Source: Peribacillus simplex | GTDB taxonomy: Bacteria > Bacillota > Bacilli > Bacillales > DSM-1321 | NCBI RefSeq assembly: GCF_001542915.1 | Contig: NZ_LNNH01000040.1 | Coordinates: 1-64,000 of the forward strand | Length of the DNA: 64,000 bases | Reading direction: 5' to 3' | In this document: in pieces, positions 39,651 to 46,186 of the stretch | Layout of the letters: each line of letters begins with the position of its first letter | Position numbering within the stretch: the first letter of the stretch is position 1 | Position numbers and translations under genes: made by a program | Notes under the pieces: generated by a model | What the model saw: the letters and a program-made list of their open reading frames with translations, nothing else | Database searches by the model: none | Told to the model about the DNA's origin: nothing

Positions 39651-39877
39651 GCCTGTCCAATATTCTGACAAAAAATGGACGTCAATTGTAGAGATTTGTT
39701 GGAATTTTTGTTGTTTATTAGACGGTAAAAGACGGTATAATCTAGTATGAGCCAATAAAAAACCAACTTCCCCCTGCCCCTTTCACCAAACGACTCTATT
39801 AATCTCTGGACCCGGAACCCATCAACCGCCATTCATCGCCTATGATAAATGATTCCAAACAAAAGGAGTGTAATGTT

Positions 39878-39979
39878 ATGAAAATCAAAGCAGGCAGCTG
39901 GGCTATGCTAAGCAAACAGGACAAAATGTTCATTCTGAAAGCCATCAGTGATCGCTCGAGAATGAAATATGTCTCATGA
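39878..39979 (+). CDS. Possible 33-residue basic peptide
   Basis: The ORF MKIKAGSWAMLSKQDKMFI... ends RSRMKYVS. It has a near-ideal ribosome site (AAAAGGAGTG, eight bases from ATG) and basic, helical composition. It lies alone between the LCP and VanZ genes. No family recognised. Confidence 0.5.
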   Translation: MKIKAGSWAMLSKQDKMFILKAISDRSRMKYVS

Positions 39980-40107
39980 GGAATGAATCCCCTTCCTTCC
40001 CCATAGGCATCCCCTCTCTTTTTTCAATGAACATGCTCTGATGCCCGAAAAAGGAGAGGAATCCCATTCAAACCGCAAACGCCATTCGCCATTTTCAGCT
40101 ACATGAC

Positions 40108-40138
40108 AAAAAAAGAAGCATGTTGTTGGACATGCTCC
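40108..40138 (-). terminator. Terminator of the vanZ-like gene
   Basis: AGCATGT pairs with ACATGCT around a short loop, followed on the minus strand by TCTTTTTTTG, about 35 bases after the stop codon. Confidence 0.8.
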
Positions 40139-40171
40139 TTCCCTATATGTATCGGTATCAGACATATTTCT

Positions 40172-40660
40172 TCACGTTCGACGCCTTCTCCAACGGTTAA
40201 ACATTAGAAAGCAAAAAATGCCCAGCAAACCGCCAAACGTATCAAGCACCACATCCTGCAGTAAGGGAGTCCGCCCGCCAGTAAGCATTTGATGCAGCTC
40301 ATCGGCACTCGCATAAAGCAGGACACAAACCAAAGCCCCTGCAAACGCCAGAACAGCATGCTTTACAAAACTGCGCCAAACACCCAACGTCAACAACCCA
40401 AACACGAAAAAGATAAAAAGATGGGCCCCCTTCCGAATGAAAAACTCCAGAAACCCATTAACCCCCGCCGTATGGGCACTCACCTCAACCCCGCCATACA
40501 TGAATGATAGGCCCTCCAACCGATCATACCAATACGGCGTATTGAACTGCGCCAAAAAAGGCGTAATGCTCTGCTCCTCATACGTCTGCGACGAAAAAAA
40601 GAAAATCACCATCGCCCAAAGCACGAACAGGATGGGGAATAGGTATTTTTGGATTATCAA
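40172..40660 (-). CDS. VanZ family membrane protein
   Basis: The 162-residue protein has four to five hydrophobic helices and the VanZ-family pattern: FFFSSQTYEEQS after helix 1, RKGAHLFIFFVFGLL in the middle, and YASADELHQMLTGGRTPLLQDVVLDTFGG near the end. VanZ homologues are linked to glycopeptide resistance or sugar-coat processes, but most are uncharacterised. The start is TTG at 40660. Its TTGA overlaps the stop of a 42-codon ORF, so the two are translationally coupled. Confidence 0.88.
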   Translation of the reverse strand: MIIQKYLFPILFVLWAMVIFFFSSQTYEEQSITPFLAQFNTPYWYDRLEGLSFMYGGVEVSAHTAGVNGFLEFFIRKGAHLFIFFVFGLLTLGVWRSFVKHAVLAFAGALVCVLLYASADELHQMLTGGRTPLLQDVVLDTFGGLLGIFCFLMFNRWRRRRT

Positions 40661-40785
40661 CGATCAGAATCCTCGATGATTGCACTTAATTTTCCCTTAA
40701 GCTCCTCCACCAGCTCCGTTATGGTAATATCCTCGCCAAACTCCCCTTTTGCGTATGTATCCTTTAAGATTTCTAAAAATTCCAT
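40657..40785 (-). CDS. 42-residue acidic mini-protein coupled to vanZ
   Basis: The ORF MEFLEILKDTYAKGEFGEDI... ends KLSAIIEDSDR. The ribosome site GGGAGTGGGAG is six to seven bases from the ATG, and its TGA overlaps the TTG start of the VanZ gene. The frame stays open 41 codons upstream (to 40908) with protein-like composition (ELYSLYFNNRNGETVGDGG) but without a usable start. It may therefore be the surviving end of a longer gene. Family unknown. Confidence 0.55.
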   Translation of the reverse strand: MEFLEILKDTYAKGEFGEDITITELVEELKGKLSAIIEDSDR

Positions 40786-41000
40786 TCCAAACTCCCACTC
40801 CCATATAGTCGAGCCGCCGTCTCCTACTGTTTCCCCATTCCTATTATTGAAATATAAGGAATATAGCTCATTTATTTGATAATCACATATTTGGTGGGTT
40901 ATGGCAAGTTAAATTACTGTAAATATTCCATTATTAACTATTTCCTCTAGTATATTCAAAACAAAAAAAGGACCGATTCCTCAGCCCCAACATTCCCCAA

Positions 41001-41138
41001 TTATGATTGACCTAGAAAATAAGTCATGACTGAAATTAAAACCAACATAATAGCAACATAAGACCCGATAAACAGCTTCTTTCTTCTCTGTTTCTTTTCA
41101 TAAACTTCCTCGAACGTAATGAATTTGTTTTTTGTCAT
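41001..41138 (-). CDS. 45-residue single-helix membrane mini-protein
   Basis: The ORF MTKNKFITFEEVYEKKQRRK continues into a hydrophobic helix (LFIGSYVAIMLVLISVMTYF) and ends GQS. The ribosome site AAAGGAG is nine bases before the ATG. The charged N-terminus with KKQRRKK predicts N-in topology. It lies just downstream of the sinI-like gene on the same strand but beyond a terminator. Family unknown. Confidence 0.65.
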   Translation of the reverse strand: MTKNKFITFEEVYEKKQRRKKLFIGSYVAIMLVLISVMTYFLGQS

Positions 41139-41346
41139 CAAATAATCTCCTTTAATTTTGATGGCAGCTAACTGACATCGCCCTCCGCGAAGTCCCTTTG
41201 CTTAATCTATATATATAGTATCGGCACACGGCGAAAAAATTTTAAGGTATTATTACCTATTTTTTTTGGATAAGTAGTTTCGCTTACATTCGCAGCCGAT
41301 TACTTCGAATGAAATCTCCCGTCAAGTATCCCAAAAATCGGAACCT

Positions 41347-41371
41347 AAAAAAAAAAGACTGCATAACAGTC
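41347..41371 (-). terminator. Terminator of the sinI-like gene
   Basis: GACTG/CAGTC stem with a 5-base loop is followed by ten T residues on the minus strand. It is 14 bases after the sinI-like stop, so that gene is a single-gene transcript. Confidence 0.88.
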
Positions 41372-41384
41372 CTCCCCAAAATTG

Positions 41385-41519
41385 CTATACCATTATATAC
41401 TGTTTTTCTCTCGTTCCGTTTTCCATAATAAAAACTTGCACATCTTCAATGGATAATCCAGCATTTCTCGCTTCTATCATTAAACTGACCCATTCTTCTA
41501 CTTCATTGCTTGCCTTCAT
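41385..41519 (-). CDS. sinI: SinI-like anti-repressor (44 residues)
   Basis: The core EEWVSLMIEARNAGLSIEDV then QVFI aligns without gaps with SinI of B. subtilis (QEWVELMVEAKEANISPEEI then RKYL), the helix-hook-helix that binds SinR. SinI sequesters the biofilm repressor SinR, so this peptide should derepress matrix genes. The ribosome site is GGGCGGGA, seven to eight bases before the ATG, immediately after a c-di-GMP-I riboswitch. There is no sinR beside it. It is a lone gene with its own terminator, 1.4 kb from and divergent to a polysaccharide operon. Confidence 0.85.
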   Translation of the reverse strand: MKASNEVEEWVSLMIEARNAGLSIEDVQVFIMENGTREKQYIMV

Positions 41520-41540
41520 GACAATTCCCGCCCAACTTGT

Positions 41541-41612
41541 GGCAACACAGCCATCTTAGCATTAGCCTTAGATCTGTAGTTTTGCGTCCCTACCTTTCAA
41601 TAGGTTTGCTTT
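41541..41612 (-). promoter_or_regulatory. c-di-GMP-I (GEMM) riboswitch upstream of the sinI-like gene
   Basis: Read on the minus strand the element has the GEMM-I landmarks in order: AAAGCAAACC, then TATTGAAAGGTA (GNRA-capped P2 hairpin), GGGACGCAAA, a P3 arm CTACAG...ATCT/AGAT...GGCTGTG, and the closing GTTGCC, which pairs with the opening GCAAACC side. It ends 21 bases before the ATG, and the ribosome site GGGCGGGA follows at once. No terminator lies between, so control is probably at translation initiation. Confidence 0.93.
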
Positions 41613-41922
41613 TCTCAAAATTTTATGAATCTCCTTATACTATTGGTAATGCATTACGCTTTTATAAACCTTTAATTACTTAACACTATTGTAATGTTAA
41701 TTATACTTTAAAATATAATAATCGTTCATAATACTATTCGTTTTTTTTCGTCATTTTTCATCAAATAGTGACATTCGGATGCGAAACCCTGATAAAATAA
41801 GCTTTCTTTATATACGAAATAGAAAGGTACTTGCTTTAATTTGCTCATTTTACTATTTCAAAAAAATATTTTTCACACTAATTAATTTTACTTATTATCT
41901 AGTAATTCAATAATCCCACCTA
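41613..41922. other. Promoter region of the sinI-like gene, AT-rich spacer
   Basis: It contains the inverted repeat TTAACA-N9-TGTTAA at 41680-41700, a candidate operator, and several TATAAT-like strings on the minus strand. No ORF is supported. Confidence 0.4.
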
Positions 41923-41975
41923 AAAAAAGCCAGTATCACAAACCATTTTTATGGCTGTGCCCTGACTTTCTTTCA
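41923..41975 (-). terminator. Terminator of the former ABC-transporter gene
   Basis: An imperfect stem, AGTCAGGGCACAGCCAT against ATGGTTTGTG...CTGGCT, ends in TTTTTTT on the minus strand, 22 bases after the remnant stop codon at 41997. Confidence 0.6.
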
Positions 41976-41996
41976 TTTTATATATGTTTTTAAACC

Positions 41997-42128
41997 TTAT
42001 ACACTGGATTCCATTTGAATGCCTAATAAATGGCTGAACATTCCTCTCTTTTCCTTCGCTAACTGGTTATATTCACCCACCTGTATTATTTCTCCCTGAT
42101 CCATAACAAGCACTTGATCTACTATCTT
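41997..42128 (-). pseudogene. C-terminal remnant of an ABC exporter ATPase
   Basis: The frame reads IVDQVLVMDQGEIIQVGEYN then QLAKEKRGMFSHLLGIQ before a stop. This is the typical end of an ABCB-type ATPase: the H-loop-distal segment with (V/I)xDxILVMxxGxIxExGxxxxL. The Walker motifs, signature and membrane part are missing, so only about 42 codons survive. A terminator follows. It marks a deleted export gene at the edge of the polysaccharide region. Confidence 0.75.
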
Positions 42129-42175
42129 AATTAAAAGATATTAAACTAAGATCTAAGGGGGATTATCACTATGTA

Positions 42176-42301
42176 TCACTTTAACTTTCTACGGCGTTTA
42201 TTAAACACTTTCATAAAAATGCTTCCATCATCTGTTTTATAAAACTTTACTCCAACTAATTTTAAAGGTGTCCATACTTCTCTCATTTGGTATAAAGGCA
42301 T
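42176..42301 (-). CDS. 41-residue basic mini-protein
   Basis: The ORF MPLYQMREVWTPLKLVGVKF continues with YKTDDGSIFMKVFNKRRRKLK. The ribosome site GAAAGGATG is about nine bases upstream, and AT-rich promoter-like sequence lies beyond, including TTGACT at 42414-42409 and an AAGAAC/GTTCTT palindrome. It precedes the ABC remnant on the same strand, which raises the possibility that it was an exported peptide or belonged to that transporter's locus. Family unknown. Confidence 0.5.
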   Translation of the reverse strand: MPLYQMREVWTPLKLVGVKFYKTDDGSIFMKVFNKRRRKLK

Positions 42302-42430
42302 AAAAATTCATCCTTTCTTTTCTAAATCATTAATCGAGTTTTCTTGTTTTGAATATGGATAAAAATACAAACGGATATTTACCTTTTTCACAGCTATATT
42401 TTTATAGAGTCAATTTATCTTTTTTTGTTT

Positions 42431-42448
42431 AAGAACGGTTTGTTCTTT
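42431..42448. promoter_or_regulatory. SinR-box-like palindrome
   Basis: AAGAAC-GGTTT-GTTCTTT is an inverted pair of the SinR half-site GTTCTTT/GTTCTCT. It lies upstream of the 41-codon minus-strand ORF and about 400 bases before the polysaccharide operon. Confidence 0.45.
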
Positions 42449-42570
42449 ATAACGAATCAATAAAAAAAACTTATCACTATTACATTACGATGTCAATTGG
42501 TTCCATTATCTTTGCTCGTTACCGCCTTATTTATTCGTGAACTTTCCTCAGCCATTAGGACTATTTCTTT

Positions 42571-42744
42571 TTATAAAATTTTCCCTTCACCTAACTTTTT
42601 CATGACCCGGCTTGCATATCCACAGTCCAGCACCTCTTTGATCGGTCGGTGTTCTAGGTATATTGGAACAAAAAAAAATTCTGTTTTATTTCCAACATTC
42701 TTTCGATTATTAGGAATTAAAGTTGGTATTTTATTAACAGGAAG
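42571..42744 (-). pseudogene. Unidentified C-terminal gene fragment
   Basis: A 57-codon frame bounded by an in-frame TAG reads ...NKTEFFFVPIYLEHRPIKEV then LDCGYASRVMKKLGEGKIL and stop. It has no start or ribosome site but a strongly protein-like composition. I cannot name the family. With the ABC remnant it suggests decay in this 0.8-kb stretch. Confidence 0.45.
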
Positions 42745-42797
42745 CTAATGCAAAAGAAAAGATATTATAAATAGATTTATGTTTTTTTTGTCTAATT

Positions 42798-42836
42798 TTG
42801 TCTGTTTTAAAGAACTAACTATACTTTATTGAGAAC
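42798..42836 (+). promoter_or_regulatory. Promoter of the polysaccharide operon with two SinR-type boxes
   Basis: TTGTCT (42798-42803) and TATACT (42820-42825) with a 16-base spacer form a sigma-A-like promoter. AAAGAAC (42809-42815, a perfect reverse complement of GTTCTTT) lies in the spacer, and TGAGAAC (42830-42836, reverse GTTCTCA) lies at the expected transcription start. SinR bound there would block polymerase. Confidence 0.6.
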
Positions 42837-42877
42837 AAATGCTATATTATAAAAAAACGGTTCGTATGGAGGAGGAT

Positions 42878-44053
42878 ATGACTAGTAGATATGAGGAATT
42901 CGACTCATTAAGAGGTTTAGCCGCACTCATGGTGTTAATTGGACATTATTTGATGGTTTACCCATCTTATGCAAATTATCAATATGATGAAAACAGTCCA
43001 TACATGGTTTACTTTTTCAAGGAAACTCCTCTTCGCCTTATTTTCAGCAGTGGAAATGAGTCTGTCATTCTATTTTTTGTATTGAGTGGTTTTGTTTTGT
43101 ATTTATCAATTAATAGTGCAAAATTTGACTATTCTACATACGTAATAAAACGGGTGTTTCGAATTTATTTACCATATCTATTTGCAATAAGCATGGCTAT
43201 ATCGGCAAAAATGCTCTTAAGCGATACTGGATTGCCTTTTGTAAGCACATGGTTTGATAAATCATGGAAAACACTGGATTCTCCTACTTTATTAATACAA
43301 CATTTTTTATTTATTGGACAATATAATACAGATGCCTATAACAATGTAATCTGGTCACTTGTTCACGAAATGAGAATTTCCATTATATTTCCTGTTCTAA
43401 TCTTTTTATTTATAAGAAAAAAGCTCATATACTCATTATTTTTGCTTTTTGGTTTAAGTGCATTAACTACTTTAATTCTATATGTGTTTGGTTCTGGTTT
43501 AAGTATTACCAGCGTTCTTCTTAGCTTTCATTACTGTACTCTTTTTTTAATGGGAGCTATATTAGCAAAATACCGACTTGAACTTTTTGCCTATGCTTCG
43601 AATATGAAAAAAAAGATAAAAATGGTATGGTTAATTGTCGCAATTATCTGTTTTATGTACGAAGGGATTATTGGTGAAATGGATTTTTTGAACAATTATA
43701 TTTTTAGGGATTATGTGGTCTCATGTGGTGTTTGTATTTTTATCACCATAAGTGTATCTTCCCAAAAAGTTTCCAGGCTATTAAGATCTAGTCCACTTAC
43801 TTTTCTAGGTAAAATTTCATATAGCTTATATTTATATCATCTCGTTTCCTTATTCTCATTCATGTACCTATTTTACAGTAAGTTGCCTATCATTTTACTA
43901 TTGGTATGTTCGTTCATCTTTTCTATTTTACTCTCTTCAGCGGCTTATCTATTCATAGAAAAACCATCCATGAAGCTCGGTTCTTATTTTACGAAGACGA
44001 AACGAATAGACTCTATTGAAAAAACAATAGAGTTAAAGCGCAAAGTCGGGTAA
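42878..44053 (+). CDS. Acyltransferase 3 family membrane protein (OafA-like)
   Basis: This integral membrane acyltransferase probably acetylates (or otherwise acylates) the polysaccharide. The N-terminal motif EFDSLRGLAALMVLIGHYLM contains the conserved Arg and His, and about ten hydrophobic helices follow (391 residues). I choose the ATG at 42878 because GGAGGAGG lies just before it; an ATG at 42839 would put the ribosome site inside the gene. It is the first gene of the plus-strand operon and directly follows the SinR-box promoter. Confidence 0.88.
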   Translation: MTSRYEEFDSLRGLAALMVLIGHYLMVYPSYANYQYDENSPYMVYFFKETPLRLIFSSGNESVILFFVLSGFVLYLSINSAKFDYSTYVIKRVFRIYLPYLFAISMAISAKMLLSDTGLPFVSTWFDKSWKTLDSPTLLIQHFLFIGQYNTDAYNNVIWSLVHEMRISIIFPVLIFLFIRKKLIYSLFLLFGLSALTTLILYVFGSGLSITSVLLSFHYCTLFLMGAILAKYRLELFAYASNMKKKIKMVWLIVAIICFMYEGIIGEMDFLNNYIFRDYVVSCGVCIFITISVSSQKVSRLLRSSPLTFLGKISYSLYLYHLVSLFSFMYLFYSKLPIILLLVCSFIFSILLSSAAYLFIEKPSMKLGSYFTKTKRIDSIEKTIELKRKVG

Positions 44054-44151
44054 CAACTTAACGCTTTCCAACTACCAATATTTACAGAAAACATTTGTTC
44101 AATCTTTAAACTTATGGATTTTCTGACTATTTCTAAAAAGTGGTGAACTCA

Positions 44152-44895
44152 ATGAATGAAAAATTGAAAATTAAAGATTTTATGCGAATTATAAAAAAAC
44201 GACTGCTGATCATTATACTCACTGCAATTTGTATCACTGGCTTCATTATTTTTTCATCCCTGTATATTATGAAACCAACTTATCAATACTCAACGCAAGT
44301 GCTGGCAGGATCATTAAGCATGGATGAAAAGGAAACTTCCATTAATAAAGTTCAAGAGAATAGACAACTTGCCCTTTCATATATGGATATTATTAAAAGT
44401 CCGCAAATCATGATAGGCGTAAAAAAAGAATTGGCGCTTAAGGCTTCCAGCTATGATTTACTTAAACAAATATCCATTACTAATCGTGATAATTCACAAA
44501 TCATTACGATCTCCGTCAAGGATTCGGACCCGGAAACGGCTAAAGCGATTGCTCAAACAGTCGCGATGCAATCCATCTCCAAATTCAAGGACATTACACG
44601 TGTAAAGCAAATCAGTATTCTCAATGATAATGAAATGGGACAAGCAGAGCTTCTTTTCCCAAAACCGAAATTCATTATCGCCATTTCTATCGTAATAGGT
44701 ATTTTTGCTGGAATGGGATTGGCCCTTCTTAGAGAACACTTCGATGACTCTACCTACACTGATAGGGAACTTGAGCGACTTGGTATTCCCATATTAGGAA
44801 GGTTAAATTTAAATGATAAAAAGACTAACCGAAAACGTAAATCATCCTATAAAACTTTACCTTCCGCGAAAAGAGGTGAATTTGGTGAGTATTAA
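44152..44895 (+). CDS. Wzz/YveK-like chain-length regulator, BY-kinase modulator
   Basis: This 247-residue membrane protein has two transmembrane helices (about 20-42 and 176-196) flanking an extracytoplasmic domain, the Wzz_N/CapA layout. The short C-terminal tail REHFDDSTYTDRELERL is the segment that in firmicutes contacts and activates the separate kinase subunit. The next gene, overlapping by 11 bases, encodes that kinase homologue. The ATG at 44152 is preceded by AGTGGTG, a weak ribosome site. B. subtilis EpsA is the functional analogue. Confidence 0.88.
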   Translation: MNEKLKIKDFMRIIKKRLLIIILTAICITGFIIFSSLYIMKPTYQYSTQVLAGSLSMDEKETSINKVQENRQLALSYMDIIKSPQIMIGVKKELALKASSYDLLKQISITNRDNSQIITISVKDSDPETAKAIAQTVAMQSISKFKDITRVKQISILNDNEMGQAELLFPKPKFIIAISIVIGIFAGMGLALLREHFDDSTYTDRELERLGIPILGRLNLNDKKTNRKRKSSYKTLPSAKRGEFGEY

Positions 44896-45508
44896 GTTCA
44901 CAAGAAAACAATCCTTTTATCTAAATGATGTAATCAATAAAGACCAATTTTATTCTATATGCAATAATATTCAGTCCAAACTTCAAAAAGATAATTCCGT
45001 ATTGATGATTACTTCTATCTCACAATCACAAAATATAGCAAATGCTACTGCATACTTGGCACTCGCCTTTTCTGAACAGCGAAAACGAGTGCTGGTAGTT
45101 GACGCTAATCTGCGCCAACCTTCGCTGCATCAAGTGTTTAATATCGATAATTCGTTTGGTTTCACCAACTTGCTTTTAAATGAAGCACCACATAATAACC
45201 AGGCTATACATATAAAAGGAACTTTATTTTGTCTTCCGACAAGTGATGTCCTTTATGAGCCAACAGCCTTATTAACATTGGAAACCCTCCCATCTTTGAT
45301 AGCGGAATGGAAGGAAAATTTTGATATCATTTTATTTCACACATCAGATAATTTAGATAAACCTGATGCAAATATCGTAGCTAAATATTGTGATGGCATC
45401 ATTTTAGCGATACAAGAAGGAAGAGATAAATTAGAAAAAATTGCAGGTGTGAAAATGCAATTTGAGAGGGCACATCTTGAACTTTCAGGATCAATGATCA
45501 TTTCATAA
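44885..45508 (+). CDS. Degenerate BY-kinase (CpsD/EpsB-like), probably inactive
   Basis: The 207-residue protein has the fold signature of bacterial tyrosine kinases: QFYSICNNIQSKL, then VLMITSISQSQNIANATAYL, then RVLVVDANLRQPSLHQVF. The Walker A loop, normally SxxPGEGKST, is SISQSQNIAN with no Gly-Lys-Ser/Thr. Walker B, normally (V/I)IDTPP, is ILFHTSD. Walker A' (VVDANLR) survives. There is no tyrosine cluster at the C-terminus. It therefore should not bind ATP normally. The start is GTG at 44885 with AAAAGAGGTG upstream, overlapping the Wzz-like gene. Confidence 0.82.
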   Translation: MSIKFTRKQSFYLNDVINKDQFYSICNNIQSKLQKDNSVLMITSISQSQNIANATAYLALAFSEQRKRVLVVDANLRQPSLHQVFNIDNSFGFTNLLLNEAPHNNQAIHIKGTLFCLPTSDVLYEPTALLTLETLPSLIAEWKENFDIILFHTSDNLDKPDANIVAKYCDGIILAIQEGRDKLEKIAGVKMQFERAHLELSGSMIIS

Positions 45509-45525
45509 ATCAAGGAGGATAACCA

Positions 45526-46164
45526 TTGGATTCCAAAGTAAGAGTCGATAGACAAGAAGAAATTCTACTGAAGCCACTATCGACATCATCATATTTTCAT
45601 ATAAAGCGCGCCATGGATTTTATCATCTCGTTTTTGATGTTGCTGCTTTTGACACCTGTTTTAGCTTTATTTTGCATTCTCATCCCTCTTGATTCGACTG
45701 GCTCGCCTTTTTTTTATCAGCAGCGGCTTGGGCTTGATGGGAAGCCTTTCAATATCATTAAATTACGTTCCATGGGCATCGACGCCGAAAAAAATGGCCC
45801 TACATGGGCAAGTCAAAACGATCCTCGAGTTACGAGAATAGGAGCATTTATACGAAAGACCCGGATTGATGAGATTCCTCAGTTAATTAATGTTTTAAAA
45901 GGAGATATGTCACTCATCGGACCAAGGCCTGAAAGAGAATACTTTTATAGAGAATTCGAAACGTTTTTGCCTGGCTTTAAGAGCCGTTTATATGTGAAGC
46001 CTGGCATAACAGGATGGGCGCAGGTGAATGGGGGGTACGATTTAACCCCGAAAGAGAAGCTGAATTTCGACCTGTATTATATCCAACATCGCTCATTTAC
46101 TATGGAGATCAAGATTTTTTTACGAACACTGACTATCGTCTTTACGGGTAATGGAGCTAGATAA
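45526..46164 (+). CDS. Polyprenyl-phosphate sugar-1-phosphate transferase (priming enzyme)
   Basis: This is the small, single-helix form of the bacterial sugar transferase family. The 212 residues include a membrane re-entrant helix (about 29-52), the basic loop FFYQQRLGLDGKPFNIIKLR, the catalytic region DPRVTRIGAFIRKTRIDEIP, and SLIGPRPEREYF. It transfers the first sugar phosphate to undecaprenyl phosphate and so starts the repeat unit. The start is TTG with AAGGAGG upstream. It is the only priming transferase in the window. Confidence 0.93.
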   Translation: MDSKVRVDRQEEILLKPLSTSSYFHIKRAMDFIISFLMLLLLTPVLALFCILIPLDSTGSPFFYQQRLGLDGKPFNIIKLRSMGIDAEKNGPTWASQNDPRVTRIGAFIRKTRIDEIPQLINVLKGDMSLIGPRPEREYFYREFETFLPGFKSRLYVKPGITGWAQVNGGYDLTPKEKLNFDLYYIQHRSFTMEIKIFLRTLTIVFTGNGAR

Positions 46165-46186
46165 TCTATTAAAAGGGGCAATGAAA

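Noticed and set aside
41340-41372. Possible CRISPR-like or phage attachment repeat
   Set aside because: The repeated bases are only a terminator stem with A/T runs; no spaced direct repeats are present, and I saw no CRISPR array anywhere in the window.
41760-41860. Second riboswitch candidate (GATGCGAAACCCTGATAAA)
   Set aside because: It lacks the ordered GEMM landmarks and a gene in the right orientation; the resemblance is only a few bases.
42171-42242. 23-codon plus-strand ORF MYHFNFLRRLL... with AAGGGGG upstream
   Set aside because: It is antisense to the end of the 41-codon minus-strand ORF and very short; the purine run alone is not enough.
42497-42748. 83-codon plus-strand frame before the polysaccharide operon
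   Set aside because: It has no start signals and is opposite a more protein-like minus-strand fragment.
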